A stretch of 64,000 nucleotides of DNA from the NCBI GenBank assembly GCA_949752745.1, contig OX457033.1:12950448-13014447 (forward strand), written 5' to 3'. The notes under the pieces are model-generated. The model saw only the letters and a program-made list of their open reading frames with translations, did not search any database and was not told the DNA's origin. A program made the translations under genes and the position numbers. Origin of the DNA: Protula sp. h YS-2021 (taxonomy: Eukaryota; Annelida; Polychaeta; Sabellida; Serpulidae). Below, in pieces: positions 1-13,100 of this stretch. The stretch's first letter is position 1, and each line of letters starts with the position of its first letter.

Positions 1-1860
1 TGGGATCTAGTCCCATGAACTCTTATAGATAAACATGCGTCTTTAGTCCAAACAGTCTGAAAAGCAGACATCCATGGCGCAACGATGAAATTCAGGGGGT
101 ACGTCGACTTTCGCGTAAACATGAACGTACTTTTTGCAAAAACAAAACTCATGGCAATAAAACAAGTTTTCAGACCCACCGCGATGCGTACAAATCAAAA
201 CTAAAGGAATCTAAAAACAAGATTCTATTCGGAGTAGCTGAGGACAATGATCATAATCAAAAGCATCTGTTCAGTCATAATCTGTAATAAGATCATGCAT
301 CGAGAACTACTGAATCCAATGCCACAACATAAGTCATCAAAGCAGTTAGCAAATGAATTTCAAAGTCCAAAGTAAACAAAATTCGAATGAAGTTTTCAAA
401 TAAAACGGACCCCGCCTTTGAATGTGATACCGTGCATAATGATAATAGCGTGTATATCAGCTATTACTAATTATCTCGTAAATTATCAACCTGTCAATTC
501 AAAACACGAAAATGCCTGATGTTTACAACAAGCCATTATTCGTCCTCTTTTAAAGAAACCCGATTTGGACGACATTTTGTCAAATTATCGACCAGTTTCC
601 AATCTATCATATGTATCTTAACTTACTGAACACGATGTCAGCATTCAAATCAGCAAGCACCTTCACACGAATGGATTAACAGAACTTCTGCAATCATATA
701 AGTCATTACATAGTACGGAGTCTACCTTAGTCAAAGATTTTGACGACATTCTTCAGGAGCATGATCCTGAAAACGTAGTTTTCATGACATTGCTCGACCT
801 GTCGGCCGCATTCGATACGGTTGACCATGGCATTCTTCTCAATCGTCTTCGAAACTCGATGATGATATCTGGTGCTCCCTTTGAGTGGATTCAATCATAC
901 CTAACACTATCTGTGTATGTGTAAACGGTGAATATTCAGATACGGCTAGTGTTGATTGCTCAGTGCCGCAGAGGTCCATGCGTGCGCCCAGTCAGCACAG
1001 TATATACACCATCCCATTGAGATACCTAATTCAGATACTGTTACTACTTTTTCACTTTGATGCAGACGACTCCCGGTTACCGAAATCAGTCAATCTTTGG
1101 TCTCCTGAAAATAAAATAGCTTTTACAAGAGACATAGAACATGGAATAAGCCAAAAAGCTGAGGGGATGTATGATAATAAACTAAAACTCAATAAAGACA
1201 AAAGCGAATTCCTTGTAATAGCTAGTTCTTTCAAATTACATCGCATCATTGTGGATGCATTATGCATTAAGTCTGGATAATGAAAACCTTTCAGCCTCAA
1301 GTGCCTTTGGAAATCTTGGTGTGAAAATGCATAGGTGTTTTGCCATGATTGACCACATAAAACGGCACTTTATTACATAAACTGGATACGCAAGGTTCCA
1401 CCTTACCTCACGTTAGAGTCTGCCAAATGTGTAGTTCATGCGTTAGTTATTAGCAAAATAGACTACTCCAACAGTGTCTTAGTCAATTTGCCAGACTCCC
1501 TGCGGCCGATCGAGTTGTGACCTTAACACCCCGTCATGAGCATATTACTCCAGCGCTTAAGGCTCTAGATGGAACATCAACGCATATTTCAGGCTTTATC
1601 AGTGAATATAATCCTGGGAGAAATCGCTCTGCATGAAACTCTTAATTAACCGTGCCTAACTTTCGACTAACATATAAGGAACGACGTTTCAGTTTTGCTG
1701 CTCCATCTCTATGGAACTCACTGCCTCTCCATATCAGGAATGTCAGTAACTTACCCATGTTTAAGAAAATTTTAAAAAACTTACCTATTTGATGTCGCAT
1801 TTGACTAGACTATTGTGCACTGCGCTCAGTGGCCTAGCTGAATGGGTGTAATATAAATAC
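1..1860 (+). mobile_element. Decayed L2/CR1-like non-LTR retrotransposon
   Basis: Broken pieces of the second open reading frame of a non-LTR retrotransposon can be read in order on the plus strand. The linker region before the reverse transcriptase is recognisable near 180-360 (YKSKLKESKNKILF, then a match to the ...KQLANEF... motif). The finger motif LLKKPDLDDILSNYRPVSNL lies near 550-610, LLDLSAAFDTVDH near 790-830, SVPQ and a degraded active site (FDADDS instead of the usual YADDT) at 955-1075, and the C-terminal LWNSLPLHIRN near 1710-1740. Stops and frameshifts interrupt every part, so it is dead. The 3' end is probably the taatataaat-like tail near 1850, typical of L2-type elements. The 5' end is cut off by the window or truncated. 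The same domain order appears in better condition at 21255-24450. Confidence 0.85.
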
Positions 1861-3780
1861 CGACAGTAATAGTGAATTCATAGTGGTCAGCTCAGGTGCT
1901 TCACATTGTCGATACTACGGCAATTTTTCCTTGCAAAAGTGGCGCCAACTGTCTCTCTCTCTGTGTAATCTTGCTACGTCTGCGTGTTACGGCGACTTGA
2001 CACAGTGCTGAGTAGTGCAAGCCGCTTGTTCGTGTCTCTGGTGCCGCTAGTGAGTAGTCCGCGTAGATGTCGCAGCGGCGGCGTATCTGTAGAGGGTACG
2101 CCATCTCGTCCTTGTGTTGGTCGTTCCATTACCGACAGTGTGTATGCGTTGTCCTTGTCACAGGTACGATCATGTATTTGGGTGAAGGGTCCGTCGTGTC
2201 GATAACTTGTATATTTGTAAAGCCAATTTTCAAATTACAATTTTTTAAAAATGTCACAAAAATCTGTCTATAAACCTAAAAAAATGTACTTTGCCACCGT
2301 CTTTCTGTTATCTTATCAACTATACCTGAATTTAAGGTTAATGTTACAGTAAATGCTAAGTAAACTGTTCCCTGATCAATGGCAACTTCGATGAAGTAGT
2401 TTTTACCCCTTGAACGCAGACCTCCAGCAAAAGTAAACCACCACAACCAATTATAAAACAGCTGACCTCTGAGGAGAGTTATCTGTTATGTATAAACACA
2501 GAGCGAATGGATATTTTAAAAAGATATTTTCACTTAGTTATGAGTACTATTTTCGCGGAATCCGCAGTGGGTCTTCAGAGCAAAAAAAGTGTTACACACA
2601 AAAGATCGAACCGCCCTGGAGGCTGGACAACAACGTATAGATGTATGTTATGCCAAAAAATAAAATTTCAAGAAAAGACAGGAAGTACACGGTGGCGCCT
2701 CTTGTGCTCAGGTTAGGTTATTTGTTGTAAACACTAATAACATGGATGAAAGAGTGAAAATTCGCTGATCACTAGCAACTTTTATCGTTTTTCATTTCCC
2801 TTTGAACAACAAAGGTGTGTGATAACAGGATGCGTAATGTATGCATTGCATTTGAAAGAAAAACACCGGAAATTTTATGAAACAGATTTATATACATGAA
2901 TTCGATTAAATGAGTCAGTTTATGAACAGAAGTCACCTTTGAAGTGAAAACTAGCAAGGAATAGGAGATTAACCTTTTTTCAAATTATTTTTGCTCATAT
3001 GCCGTATCGCCTTTTTGTTTGATTGTTTGATACGATATGACGCGCTTACATTATTCAACTCTTCGAGCTTACGTTATTCCACTCTCCCTACCAACAATCC
3101 ATGAAATATCACCCTTCCGTACCGCTCAACCCATGTGTAAAGCATATTTACAGAAAAGTCTTGTTTGCTCTCGTAATAATTTTTTTTCGGAATTATACAT
3201 TTCGTTATAGAATTGTATCCCACTCAGTAAACATATAATATTAACAGTTTAAAGAGAAACTGAGTAGAAAATTTAGCGCATATCAATTATCATACAATCT
3301 AGCAACCATGTTGTATCTGAAAAAAATATCTGCATTTATTCAGAAGAATTTTGTCGGAATTCTGATCGTTTAATCATCGAACAACTTCCTTGGTGTTTTC
3401 CACCTCTTGATTCCGTTCTTTATCCAGCTCAATTTTAGAATTACCCTGAATATCATTTGGATAGCTATCTTGCAGTCGTAGCAATAAAATGCAATAATAA
3501 CCTTATGACCCATATTGACTTTGGGAGGTTTGTTGACAAGGTCACATGCCCTCCTAAACATGCAAATAATATTCTTGCTCAGAACCAGGACACTTTTGTT
3601 CTGGAAAATACTGAATAGCCGGTCAGACAATTAGTAACTTCCTCTGGTATATATATGTGAACGCGAACCGCTTGGTCAACAACCGGATACCTCTTTACTT
3701 GAGAATGCACAGCCCAGTCCATCGAACAAATGCCACCCACGAGATTTAAATTAATGGGTCCTTTTATAGCAATAGAGTAC
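1861..3780. other. Intergenic, no gene recognised
   Basis: I see no supported coding exon, RNA gene or mobile element here. A short GC-richer patch near 1950-2170 stands out from the AT-rich surroundings but carries no recognisable motif. Short open frames in this interval have no family resemblance. Confidence 0.4.
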
Positions 3781-3789
3781 TAATGTGTA

Positions 3790-4330
3790 TTCTTCTTACG
3801 AGCTCTATTGTTTTCTGTCACTGAGACGTGATACGTCTATTGTGGCGTCATATGTGACAATAGGAGCCTCAGTCTGGCTCCTATTGTTCACAGTTTTGGG
3901 TGCTATTGTTTTGATAAATCAGCCGTGAAAGCCCCTATTGCTTAAGGGTTGACGTCACTGACATGACATCATATCCAGATCAGCCAATCAGAAAGTGAAA
4001 TCACACCAAGGTCATTCCTGTTTATTATGCAAACACTTGGGTCACATGTGACGTCATGGGCGGGTCATCCAAACAGGGCCTGTGTTCATCCTTTAACTCA
4101 TCATGAATGCAAACAGACAATGGTGCCTATTGTTATGTAATCAAAGAACGGTGATACTCAAGGCCATTCCTAGTCAGATACCTATTGTTCTAAATGTGAA
4201 GGGCGCCATTGTTTATGAGTCATACGTCAAGGGGTAACGTCATAAATAAGTCATCCAATCAGATCTTAAAGCTCCTAGTTCGAGTTACCTTTTATGTAAA
4301 CACAGAGTAGTATAAAAGCTTAGATTGGCA
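3790..4330 (+). promoter_or_regulatory. Candidate promoter/enhancer block
   Basis: A dense cluster of common metazoan promoter motifs. There are two CCAAT boxes in the same context (CCAATCAGA, at 3984 and 4255), a TATAAAAG at 4311, and two perfect CRE palindromes TGACGTCA at 3950 and 4049. About eight CTATTGTT/CCATTGTT-type SOX-like motifs lie between 3800 and 4215. The second CCAAT to TATA spacing of about 50 bp is what a polymerase II promoter would show, pointing rightward with a start near 4340. No protein-coding exon was found immediately downstream, so it could also be an old LTR or the promoter of a non-coding transcript. This is inference from motifs only. Confidence 0.35.
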
Positions 4331-4419
4331 ATGCGTTTCCAATAACAAGTTATAAGGTTTCTATAAAACCAAAGTGTTTTGTGGAACGTTTGTGCTGGTG
4401 CTGCTTTACAAGGTAATAG

Positions 4420-5200
4420 TCAACTTTTGATTTTTTTACCTTGACTGTAACCGTCAAGGTCACCGAGGTACCTGTCATGTAACGTTTCGTAGGTCCAAAA
4501 AGTCGGAAATGATCTCAAAATAACTCCATCTGTAAACGTTATCGAGATAATAGTCAACTTTCGGTGTTTGATCTTGACCGTGACCGAAAAGGTCAAAATC
4601 ACCGAGTTACTTGTTCTGTAACGCTGTTTAGGATCAAACATTATCTCAAGATATCTTTTGTAAGACAATAGACTACTTCCGGTTTTTGACCTTGACCGTT
4701 ACCGAGATGGTCGAGATAACTGAGTAACCTGTTACTTAACGTTCTTTAGTCTTAAAGGGTTGAAAATCTCTAACCATTTTCGAGATAAGTCGGCTTGTCG
4801 TTTAAGGTACACGAATTCACGTAACCTTTGACCTTGAGCTTCAAGATCAAGTTTCAAGATAAAAGGCTACCTTCTACTGAACACTTTTTATGGCCATTTT
4901 CTGTGATTAAAAGGCGTTTTGAAAATTTTTTGGTCTCACTTTGATCTTGATTTTTCAAATTAAGGTCAACAATATTTGCGATTCTACCAAGATCTGATAA
5001 TTAACTATGAGTGTACCAAATATAAAGCTCTGCTGACTCAGACGCTTGGATGAGTTTTCTGGAAACCATTTTATGGAAAAATAGCATTGACCTCAATTTG
5101 ACCTTGATCTTGAGCGTTTAAGTCAACATTATTTTTGGATTTTACCTAGACTTTGTCACCCTGTACACGTGTGTTAAATTTTATTTTACTCTGACAAATA
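4420..5200. repeat. Diverged ~120-bp tandem repeat with TGACCTTGA-like motifs
   Basis: Three diverged copies of roughly 120 bp are visible at about 4425-4790. Each begins near a CAACTTT/CTACTTC stretch, then has a TGACCTTGAC-like core, a GAGATAA stretch and a TGTAACG stretch. Related TGACCTTGA/TCAAGGTCA-like words continue less regularly to about 5120. No coding potential is visible. Confidence 0.6.
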
Positions 5201-5249
5201 CTTTAGTAGGAGTTTCCTGAAAGAAAGGAAAGAAAATAGGCAGAAACAT

Positions 5250-7000
5250 CCAGAAAAATTCATGCCCAGTTATAAACGAAGCTTGCAAGTACAAACTAGC
5301 ACTCTTTTGCTCTTTATTATTGACTTTATGTCCTTAAAAGTCATTGTAAATTGCAAAAAAATGAGATTTTTGATACGGTATTAGCCTTATAACACACAAC
5401 GTTGCTTTCTTCCTGTGAGGATCGCAAATCAGCAAAACATGCTTTTATTACATTCATGGTAGACAGTGAGGTTTAAGACTTCATGAGAAGCAAGTAGTTT
5501 CAGTTTTTAAACTTAGTTTTGAGGCTTTCATGTGCATAACTTACTCTCTTACAGATAAATTAAATGAATATTAACTGAATGCTATCAGTTAAAATCGAAA
5601 ATGGAATTTTAGGACATTGTGTAATCTTAAACCCGTCCACCCTTAAATGCCCAGTTTTCTTCCAGTTTCGATCCAATCAATTTTAAACATGGAACGATTG
5701 AATAGGGGGCTAGATACTAATGGAGCCATGCTTTGTCACACTGAGTCTTTTGAACATTCAATTCAAATAAAATTTATGGACAACTCATGTTGACTATTTT
5801 CCAGTTGGGGATTAAATGATAACATCATACGTTATTGGCAAAGTGAGGGGTTAGTGCTCTTTACCACCTACAAAATTAGGGGGCAGAAGAGGGGACAATG
5901 TGAGCAGGAGAGTTTGCCTAAAATCAATAGCTCATTTAGTCAATCAAGTCATTAGTCCATACCCTGAATAATCCGTACACTTTGCTACTACGGACAGGTT
6001 TTGTCAGCTCCAACGCTGTCAGGATTTATAAAGTTTTACTTATATTCATTAAAAGGACAGGATTTATAGGAATTGAACTGATTATACTCAATATTCTTGG
6101 CATCGGAAGGCAGTTGAATGCGGTAAATTGATGACATCAAACATTTCTGTGGCACGCAATGTCAGTTTTAGCTGTTGCTCTTTCTTTGCACAGTTTATCA
6201 GTTATTGATGCCAGTAATCTGTCATTGTTTCAATTGCTAGGCCACCACGTCTTAGAAACAGTTATTTATTTACTGGATATTGTAAATATTTTCAAAATTT
6301 ACAAACATTTTACGAATAGCCACAAGTTGACCTGGAAAGCAAGCAACATCATTATAACGCCATATATTCAACAGTTTGTTTGATATACTTGTACCTACCT
6401 AACTTTTTTTTAAAAAGATGGTGACATTGATTTCAAGACATTGGGGTGTTTATAAGTTACTCTTTATAGAAAATAAGATAGGTCGATAGTTTTAGGTATG
6501 TGGTATTTTAGAACAAATATATCCGCATCGGAAACTTACATAATTCCAAACTAATTAAAAAACTAATTATTGATAAATGTTATTGTATATTAAATGATAA
6601 AATCTGGAAATACAATTTAAATATTAAGTTATTATCATTTTAAATTTATCAACATAAAATCTACACAAAATTTCTTAGATTAGGATAGTAATAAATAAAT
6701 AAAATATATTGTATGAATTATTATTTGAAGTTGATACTGTGCACATCTGTTTACTAGAGCTTAAAAAATTGCATTTTACGTAAAATTGGCGATAACGACA
6801 ATTTGATTTCTCAGAGCAAGCAAAGTTTTGATGAAGTAACAATATGGTAATCTATTATGTCACAGCAGAAATAATGCGGGTTTTGTTCCACCAATAAGTG
6901 AGAGTAAAATGTGCTTTTGTATGAGTAATTACATGACAAGATTTTTGTCAGGTGACACTTTATATGATGTAATAACAACAGCAGTTATATATTCCCAAAC
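5250..7000. other. AT-rich intergenic sequence
   Basis: No gene, RNA or mobile element recognised. Composition becomes very AT-rich from about 6400 to 6980. Confidence 0.4.
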
Positions 7001-7004
7001 TTCT

Positions 7005-7150
7005 TTAGTAACTATAGCAGCTTTATGGAACTATGTATGCTGTAGTAACTATAGGTGCAATATGTAATTATGCATGTTATAGTTACTATAGCAGTTGTAT
7101 GTAACTATACATACTGTAACAACTATTTCAGCTCTGCTGCAGTAACAATT
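7005..7150. repeat. Short ~37-bp tandem repeat, about 4 copies
   Basis: Copies share TAGTAACTATAGCAG-like starts followed by a TATGTAACTAT-like stretch, at about 7010, 7048, 7080 and 7117. The block lies just beyond the 3' end of the GT8 gene. Confidence 0.6.
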
Positions 7151-7226
7151 TGAGAATTTTAACTTTTTCACAGGAACAGCAAAGTTTTCATTTCCTTGCA
7201 CAGAATCACACACATAGAAATAAAAA

Positions 7227-8618
7227 TTATTGTCGAATACGACCGTATATTATGCTTGTGTTGCCACATCTTTTATGTTTACTCAACCTAACCACGTTGG
7301 TGAGTACTTTGATAAAGTCTTCATTACTTAAGACGTTACTTCCAGTCAAATCTAATGCGAAATAGAGATCGAAAATACTTTCAAAAATAAATCCACCATG
7401 ATTAAATGAATCAGAGCTGCCATGTAAAACCAGCACGCCTTCGGTATGAGCCAGTCGACATTCGTTGGGGAATTCCCTATCCATGCAGAAGCTGTTTCGG
7501 AAATTGTAGTTGCAAGGTAGTTCAAGCAATTGTGATGGGTTTTCATGGAAGTAATAGTTTAGTATATCTTGATCACCTAACATCAACGTTTTGCTAAAGA
7601 GATTTTCAGCGATAAACAAAATTTTGTCTCTCCAATCAGTCTGACGTAATCTTTCCAAATGCATCAGCGATACTCCTGCATTAAATCCGTATTTCATTGC
7701 CTTTGGAAGATTATGCCGCAGAGGCCTGTTGTGAAACCTAATTGGAACATATCCAGCTAGCTGGCTTTCCGTAAATTTTGAGAACTCGCCCCACAACATT
7801 GTGATTGGACCCATTATAAGGCAATCAATATCTAAATATATCACACGATCAAGATGCGCTAGCGCCCATGGGAGATAGAAACGTTGTGATGAACAGGGTC
7901 TAAACAAACTAAACATTTCATGCTCGTTGCCATTGCTGTCATGAATTCTTGAATTCTCCGGATAAAAAGGGTCATAGAATGTGTAAAAGGCCGTATATTT
8001 CGCGTTTTTACGCCACTTGTGAAATGCCTTTCCTATCATATACCTATCAAACATAGTTGAGAAGATGTGAAAATGTAGAAGGGTTTGATAGTTGTGATAT
8101 AATGCGGATTTCAACATCACAATTGCTGTGCTAACGTGTCCTCTTTCATGTTGTTGCCCCGAGCAACAAGCAAAGGCTATGTGAATGACAGGCTGCTTTA
8201 ATTCTCTTTCCTTGTAATCATCAAAATCTTGTATATATAAAAGCAGTTTGTTGTTCCCCGTTGTATTGATTAAATTTGAATAATGTAACAACGCAGCTTT
8301 TTCATGTTCAATAATCACTTTATATGCTCCACCAAGAGATTGTACTTGAAGATATTCCTTAAATATTTCGGTTTCCGATTCATAACTAGTTTGCAGTTGA
8401 TCTTGTTTAAAAATAATATCCATGGCAGTTGTCTTGCTTGCACTTGCATCATAAATTATGATAGACTGTGCTGTTTCCAACTCATGCGTTTGTAACAGAC
8501 GCCTGTAAATCCACAAAATAAAAAAGACCGTAATACAGAACAGGACATTTGTCGACTTAACGGGTAAAGCAGCGTAAACTTTCCGTTTAAGAAAGACAAG
8601 TCTTTGAATTCGCAACAT
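7227..8618 (-). CDS. GT8 glycosyltransferase, glucoside xylosyltransferase-like, type II membrane protein
   Basis: A single-exon frame of 463 residues. A short basic N-terminus is followed by one hydrophobic segment (about residues 24-38), the layout of a Golgi type II membrane enzyme. The lumenal part matches family GT8. It opens with VIHIAFACCSG (144-154), has CSSQRFYLPW (242-251), the metal-binding DxD as DID (263-265), FNAGVSLMHL (312-321), GDQDILNYYF (348-357), LPCNYNFR (367-374) and VLHG (397-400). This order and wording resemble GXYLT1/2, which add xylose to O-glucose on Notch EGF repeats, more than other GT8 members. The substrate here is inferred, not shown. N-glycosylation sequons occur at residues 118 and 453. 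The ATG at 8618 is preferred because it keeps the membrane anchor. The missing introns could mean an old retrocopy. The GT92 gene starts 1.56 kb away on the other strand. Confidence 0.85.
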   Translation of the reverse strand: MLRIQRLVFLKRKVYAALPVKSTNVLFCITVFFILWIYRRLLQTHELETAQSIIIYDASASKTTAMDIIFKQDQLQTSYESETEIFKEYLQVQSLGGAYKVIIEHEKAALLHYSNLINTTGNNKLLLYIQDFDDYKERELKQPVIHIAFACCSGQQHERGHVSTAIVMLKSALYHNYQTLLHFHIFSTMFDRYMIGKAFHKWRKNAKYTAFYTFYDPFYPENSRIHDSNGNEHEMFSLFRPCSSQRFYLPWALAHLDRVIYLDIDCLIMGPITMLWGEFSKFTESQLAGYVPIRFHNRPLRHNLPKAMKYGFNAGVSLMHLERLRQTDWRDKILFIAENLFSKTLMLGDQDILNYYFHENPSQLLELPCNYNFRNSFCMDREFPNECRLAHTEGVLVLHGSSDSFNHGGFIFESIFDLYFALDLTGSNVLSNEDFIKVLTNVVRLSKHKRCGNTSIIYGRIRQ

Positions 8619-10180
8619 TAAAATTCTTTAAAATGCACAAGTAAAGAAGATAAAATATCCACTTGTAATCTGTAATAAAATTGGTGGTGCATTTGAGCAT
8701 TGTGCTGGATGTATAAAGCGGGAATCTCTTTGTTGTGAGCTGATCGGAAATCAATTAATAAATGTACCCGTCTCTTATATTTGCGACTGTTGATATATAT
8801 TTATATCGTATTGATTTTCCATATTTAAATAAATGATTTGATTAATGTTTGATCAATTTGGCAATTTGTTTTGGTATACGACACGAATAGCATTGAAAAT
8901 GAACGCCAAGAAAGCTTTTGAAATAATATGGGAATAATACATACAGTTAATAAATAAATAATAATACTAATAATACAGAACACAAGAAGCTGATTCTAGT
9001 TCTCCGCCTTGGTTTTGTCACAAAATATTATTTTCTTTTCAGTCAAGTGAGAGAACCCATTTAAAGAGAAGTGTAAACTAGCAACAAGAATAGAAAATCG
9101 GGATGGCAAAATATATGTAACTCTCAGTCCAAACTGCAACTTTGTACGTAAGCTGTAAAATACTAAGAATAATAAGTGGAGTTATCATTTTCCTTCCTTC
9201 CCCTATCCTTTAAGTACATTGAGTACATTTTTGGACTCAACCATGCTGGCTACACTTTTGATGTACTCGCGTTTTACCAAATTTTACCAATGAAAAAATC
9301 TGAAGTCACGGTAATATGACTCTTTATGGCACTGTTGTTTATTTTTGAGATCTATCAATTTTGGCTCATTTTTTAATACAACAGAACTGTACATCTACAT
9401 GTTTTCACTACATACATTGCACAGGCTGGATCTTATAATGCGTATTACTAAGTATAGATTAAGTGTAAGTTCGAAACGACGAAGGATAATTAAGGTTAAA
9501 GTACGCTAAAAGTGTAAAATGGTTGAGAAATAAAACAGTACTTTTCAATTATAACTTGGTATTGCAATCAAATCTAAACATAAGCTTTTGCAGAAATTGA
9601 GTGTTATCGCAATATTTATTGTGTTCCTTATGTATTCATATCACAGGCCAAGTTGAAGTACACTTTCATTTTTAAGAAAGCTAAAAGACTAACCTGCACC
9701 ATATTTAGCATACAAATTCAATTTTTTCTTCAAGAAACAGGTAGTATCGCGATGTCCAGGCATTGATATATGTTTCGTTTTTCACGTAGCAAAAGTGAGA
9801 AAGGCAGAGAGAACGATGTATTTAATCCGAGATATGGTAAGAATTAATGCATGGCTCAGTTTTAACTAACGATTAATCGATAGCTGCGAGTAGACTGCAA
9901 AGGAATTTTTGCTTTGATATTTAATGTTAGAATATAAACGATCACGGCTAATTCCTTCTGAGCCCAGTGAAGCTTTTCTGTTAGAAATACCTCTTTTTTG
10001 CATTTTTGGGTTTTATGCCTTTGAAAAAATCATATAATCAACTAATGATGAAAATAGAAATATAGTATTTTAGCAAAAGTATGCAAATTAACACTAATAC
10101 AGTTTCATGTTCAGTTTTAAATTCTACTGAACAATCTAAAATTGGATACTTTTAAATTGTTATTATAAAATAACTGAAAA
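8619..10180. other. Divergent intergenic region between two glycosyltransferase genes
   Basis: This AT-rich stretch separates the starts of the minus-strand GT8 gene and the plus-strand GT92 gene and should hold the promoters of both. I see no convincing TATA/CCAAT arrangement and no coding exon. Confidence 0.4.
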
Positions 10181-13100
10181 ATGATATTATATCGGAGAAA
10201 GATTATATTTTGGATTTTTGCTAGTTTTCTTGTATGCTACTCAATATTGACGTATCACAATTATAAATACTTTTACATTTTAAAGCTTAGCATGAAAATA
10301 GAGCACTTGTCTTCAAGTAATATTTTCAGGATGTATTCTCATTTTTATGGGGATATACAGGTTTGATTATGTTTTATTTCATAATTAATAGCAAGGGCAT
10401 ATAAAAAAACTAACTTAACCTAACAAACGTTTAACATTTATTTAAATTTGATTTTTTACTCTAAAAATAGTATTCTGTATGTCAAAACAAATACCTGATG
10501 CATGTGAAAGCTTTCAAGAATCATCTGTACATTCCTGGTGTATTTCAGAATATCTGAAAATATATAAAAACACAACGCTTTTTTTATCCTTTGCCAAAAT
10601 CCAAATCCTTCCGATGTCCAAAGTACACCTTATTTCAACACTTTTCTAACACCTAACACTTGACTAATTTTTGTAAAATGTTTCGCACCAATTTGAAACT
10701 GGTGTATATTTTGAGCAACAAGACACTATTCTGAATTTTAAGGTTTTAAGTAAACACAACAGCAAAAGTAAACTAAACAAAATTGACTTAATGTGTATTA
10801 AATACAGTGTTTTGATTGCTAGGGTTGTGTGAGTTTGTGCGAGTTTTAAGCTTGCACAAACTTTAAGTTCTAAGTCTTTAAAGGAAAAGTTTATCTAAAA
10901 AGTGTAAATGACATAGTTAAGAAATTTACTTCTGAAAATTTTGATAACTGATAACGTAATTTGTTGCTGCTACACAACTGACAATTACGGATCTCAGTCA
11001 TTCTTACTTAAATGTTATTTCTTAAAAAATAAACTTCCAGCTTGTCTTAGTAACATATAAGCATGTGAATAATCCCTGTTATTGCTGAAAATTGACACAA
11101 TAGATATTTTATACAACTAAATAGTTTCTTTGGTTCCTTTATGTACTATTACTTTGTTGATATCCTGTAACCAAAAGTGCTGATGATGTGGCAACTGGAA
11201 TATGTGGCGAGGAATAGTTTCAGCTTTGGTGCCAATTAACGATTTTATTTTATGTGTTTTGGCTCATTTTTTCACTTAAAATTTTGTTCGCTAGTTCATG
11301 GAATGTGTAGTTGCATAAAGATTTTGAAAGTGCGTTTATCCATCTGTCTCTTATGTGCGTCTACAGTATTGCTTTCTTTCCATATCTGGATATAATATTA
11401 AAATTATTACTCTCGGCTTCCAGAAGAATGGAAATCTGACAAATACGAGAGGAGAGATATGTAACTTTTCTGCCCGTGATACTTGCATTTTCACCATAGA
11501 GTTGTCTCATGCGAATCTAACAGTAACAAAGTATGTGCAGGTTGCAGAGACTTCAGAGAAATGACAGTTTATTAAATTATTCTTATCTCGCGATTAAAAA
11601 TTCCACAAGAACCTTTGGCTCTTATCCAATGCTTGAATTGTAATTTCAAACCGCTATTCCTGACAGCATCCCATGCTTGGCATATTGTCAAACCCCTGTT
11701 AGTGCTTTTAGTATCAACTGAAATTATGTCATTCTTGTTCATATTCATATAACATATAAAATGTGAGGAATTTATAGCAGAATTTAGAAATTACCATCTG
11801 GTAGGAGGAGCACTATAATACAAAATATCTACGTGTGTGCATAGTAAACTTTAAGGTGTTTCAGCTGTTTTATACATGCGTCGAAGCACCCCAACCGCTG
11901 GTTTTGTGCATGGGTAGAGAGTGACCATTTTAATAATATGCCAGACTTAATTTCGTTTGTCTCATTGAAATGTCAAACATTCTCTTTATACGTTGATTTG
12001 CGATAAGCAACACAACCATTTGAATCTGATGGTGGTATAAGTAAGATCTCAAAATGTTTTTCTCGGGCGAAGCCCCTCTATTAATCGCATACTCTCAAAA
12101 ACAGTTTGCTATCCTATACTTATACAACACAAGAACCCAGGAAAGCAGTATACGATTCTATAGATACTTTAATGTGATGTGAAATATTTATAGACACTCA
12201 TTCAGGTATATTTGCATATTGTTACAGGAGCATGTGAATTCTTCGTTAGTGGTACCGTGCCCCTTCAGTAAACGTCCTAATACAAGTTCAGTAGGTTTGT
12301 ACAAAGGTGTCTATCACTTTTTAGTTAATCCACAAAGGAAGACACAAGTTGCATACTTTTTAAACGCCTACCTGGATGACCGATTGACAACAAGCGACCA
12401 TTATACTGTTAGAACGATATCAACCGCAAATTTTGATTTGAGGAAATCTGGTATTTATGCGTCGTTCTGGTACTTAAATGAAGAGATTAGCACAGTTGTC
12501 AAATGTGAAGTAATATATGGACCGGGACCCGTAGGCGTAAACGCTTGGTATTACGGGTTTAAACGCTATAACCTTAAATGTTTGGTACCAAGAAACATTA
12601 TGCATATACCACCAAATAAGATGTCGTTGTCCGTATCCAAGTGTACTATGCCTACAAATTTCATTGATGTTATTGTGCCAAAACAGAGGGAAGCAAGTGA
12701 ACAATTAATAATTGGAATCTGTATGCAAAGTTTGTATGGCAATTTTACTATGAATTTCGCTTTAAAATTTGTAAATTGGATAGAGGCATTGCTGTTGTAT
12801 GGAGTATCAGAAATTACAGTTAATTTGAACAACTTTACAAACAACGAATTTGGAAGAAAGGTTTTCAGGTACTATCAGCAAAAACTAATCCTTAAAATAA
12901 CTGAATACCCGGATGTAGTACCCGAAGGCATAACACTGAGAGAACAGCGCGCAGGAAGGGTACAGTCTTTTATACAATTACCTTTCTTCGATTGCTTCTT
13001 CAGAAACATGCAAAGATACTGGTATTTTCTCCCCATCGATAGTGATGAAATCTTTGTTCTTAAAGACCGATTTAAAACATATCAAGAATATTTAAAACAT

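Noticed and set aside
11355..11564. Extra internal exon for the GT92 gene
   Set aside because: The open frame has no GT92 resemblance, and the phase-0 junction 10360/12228 does not require it.
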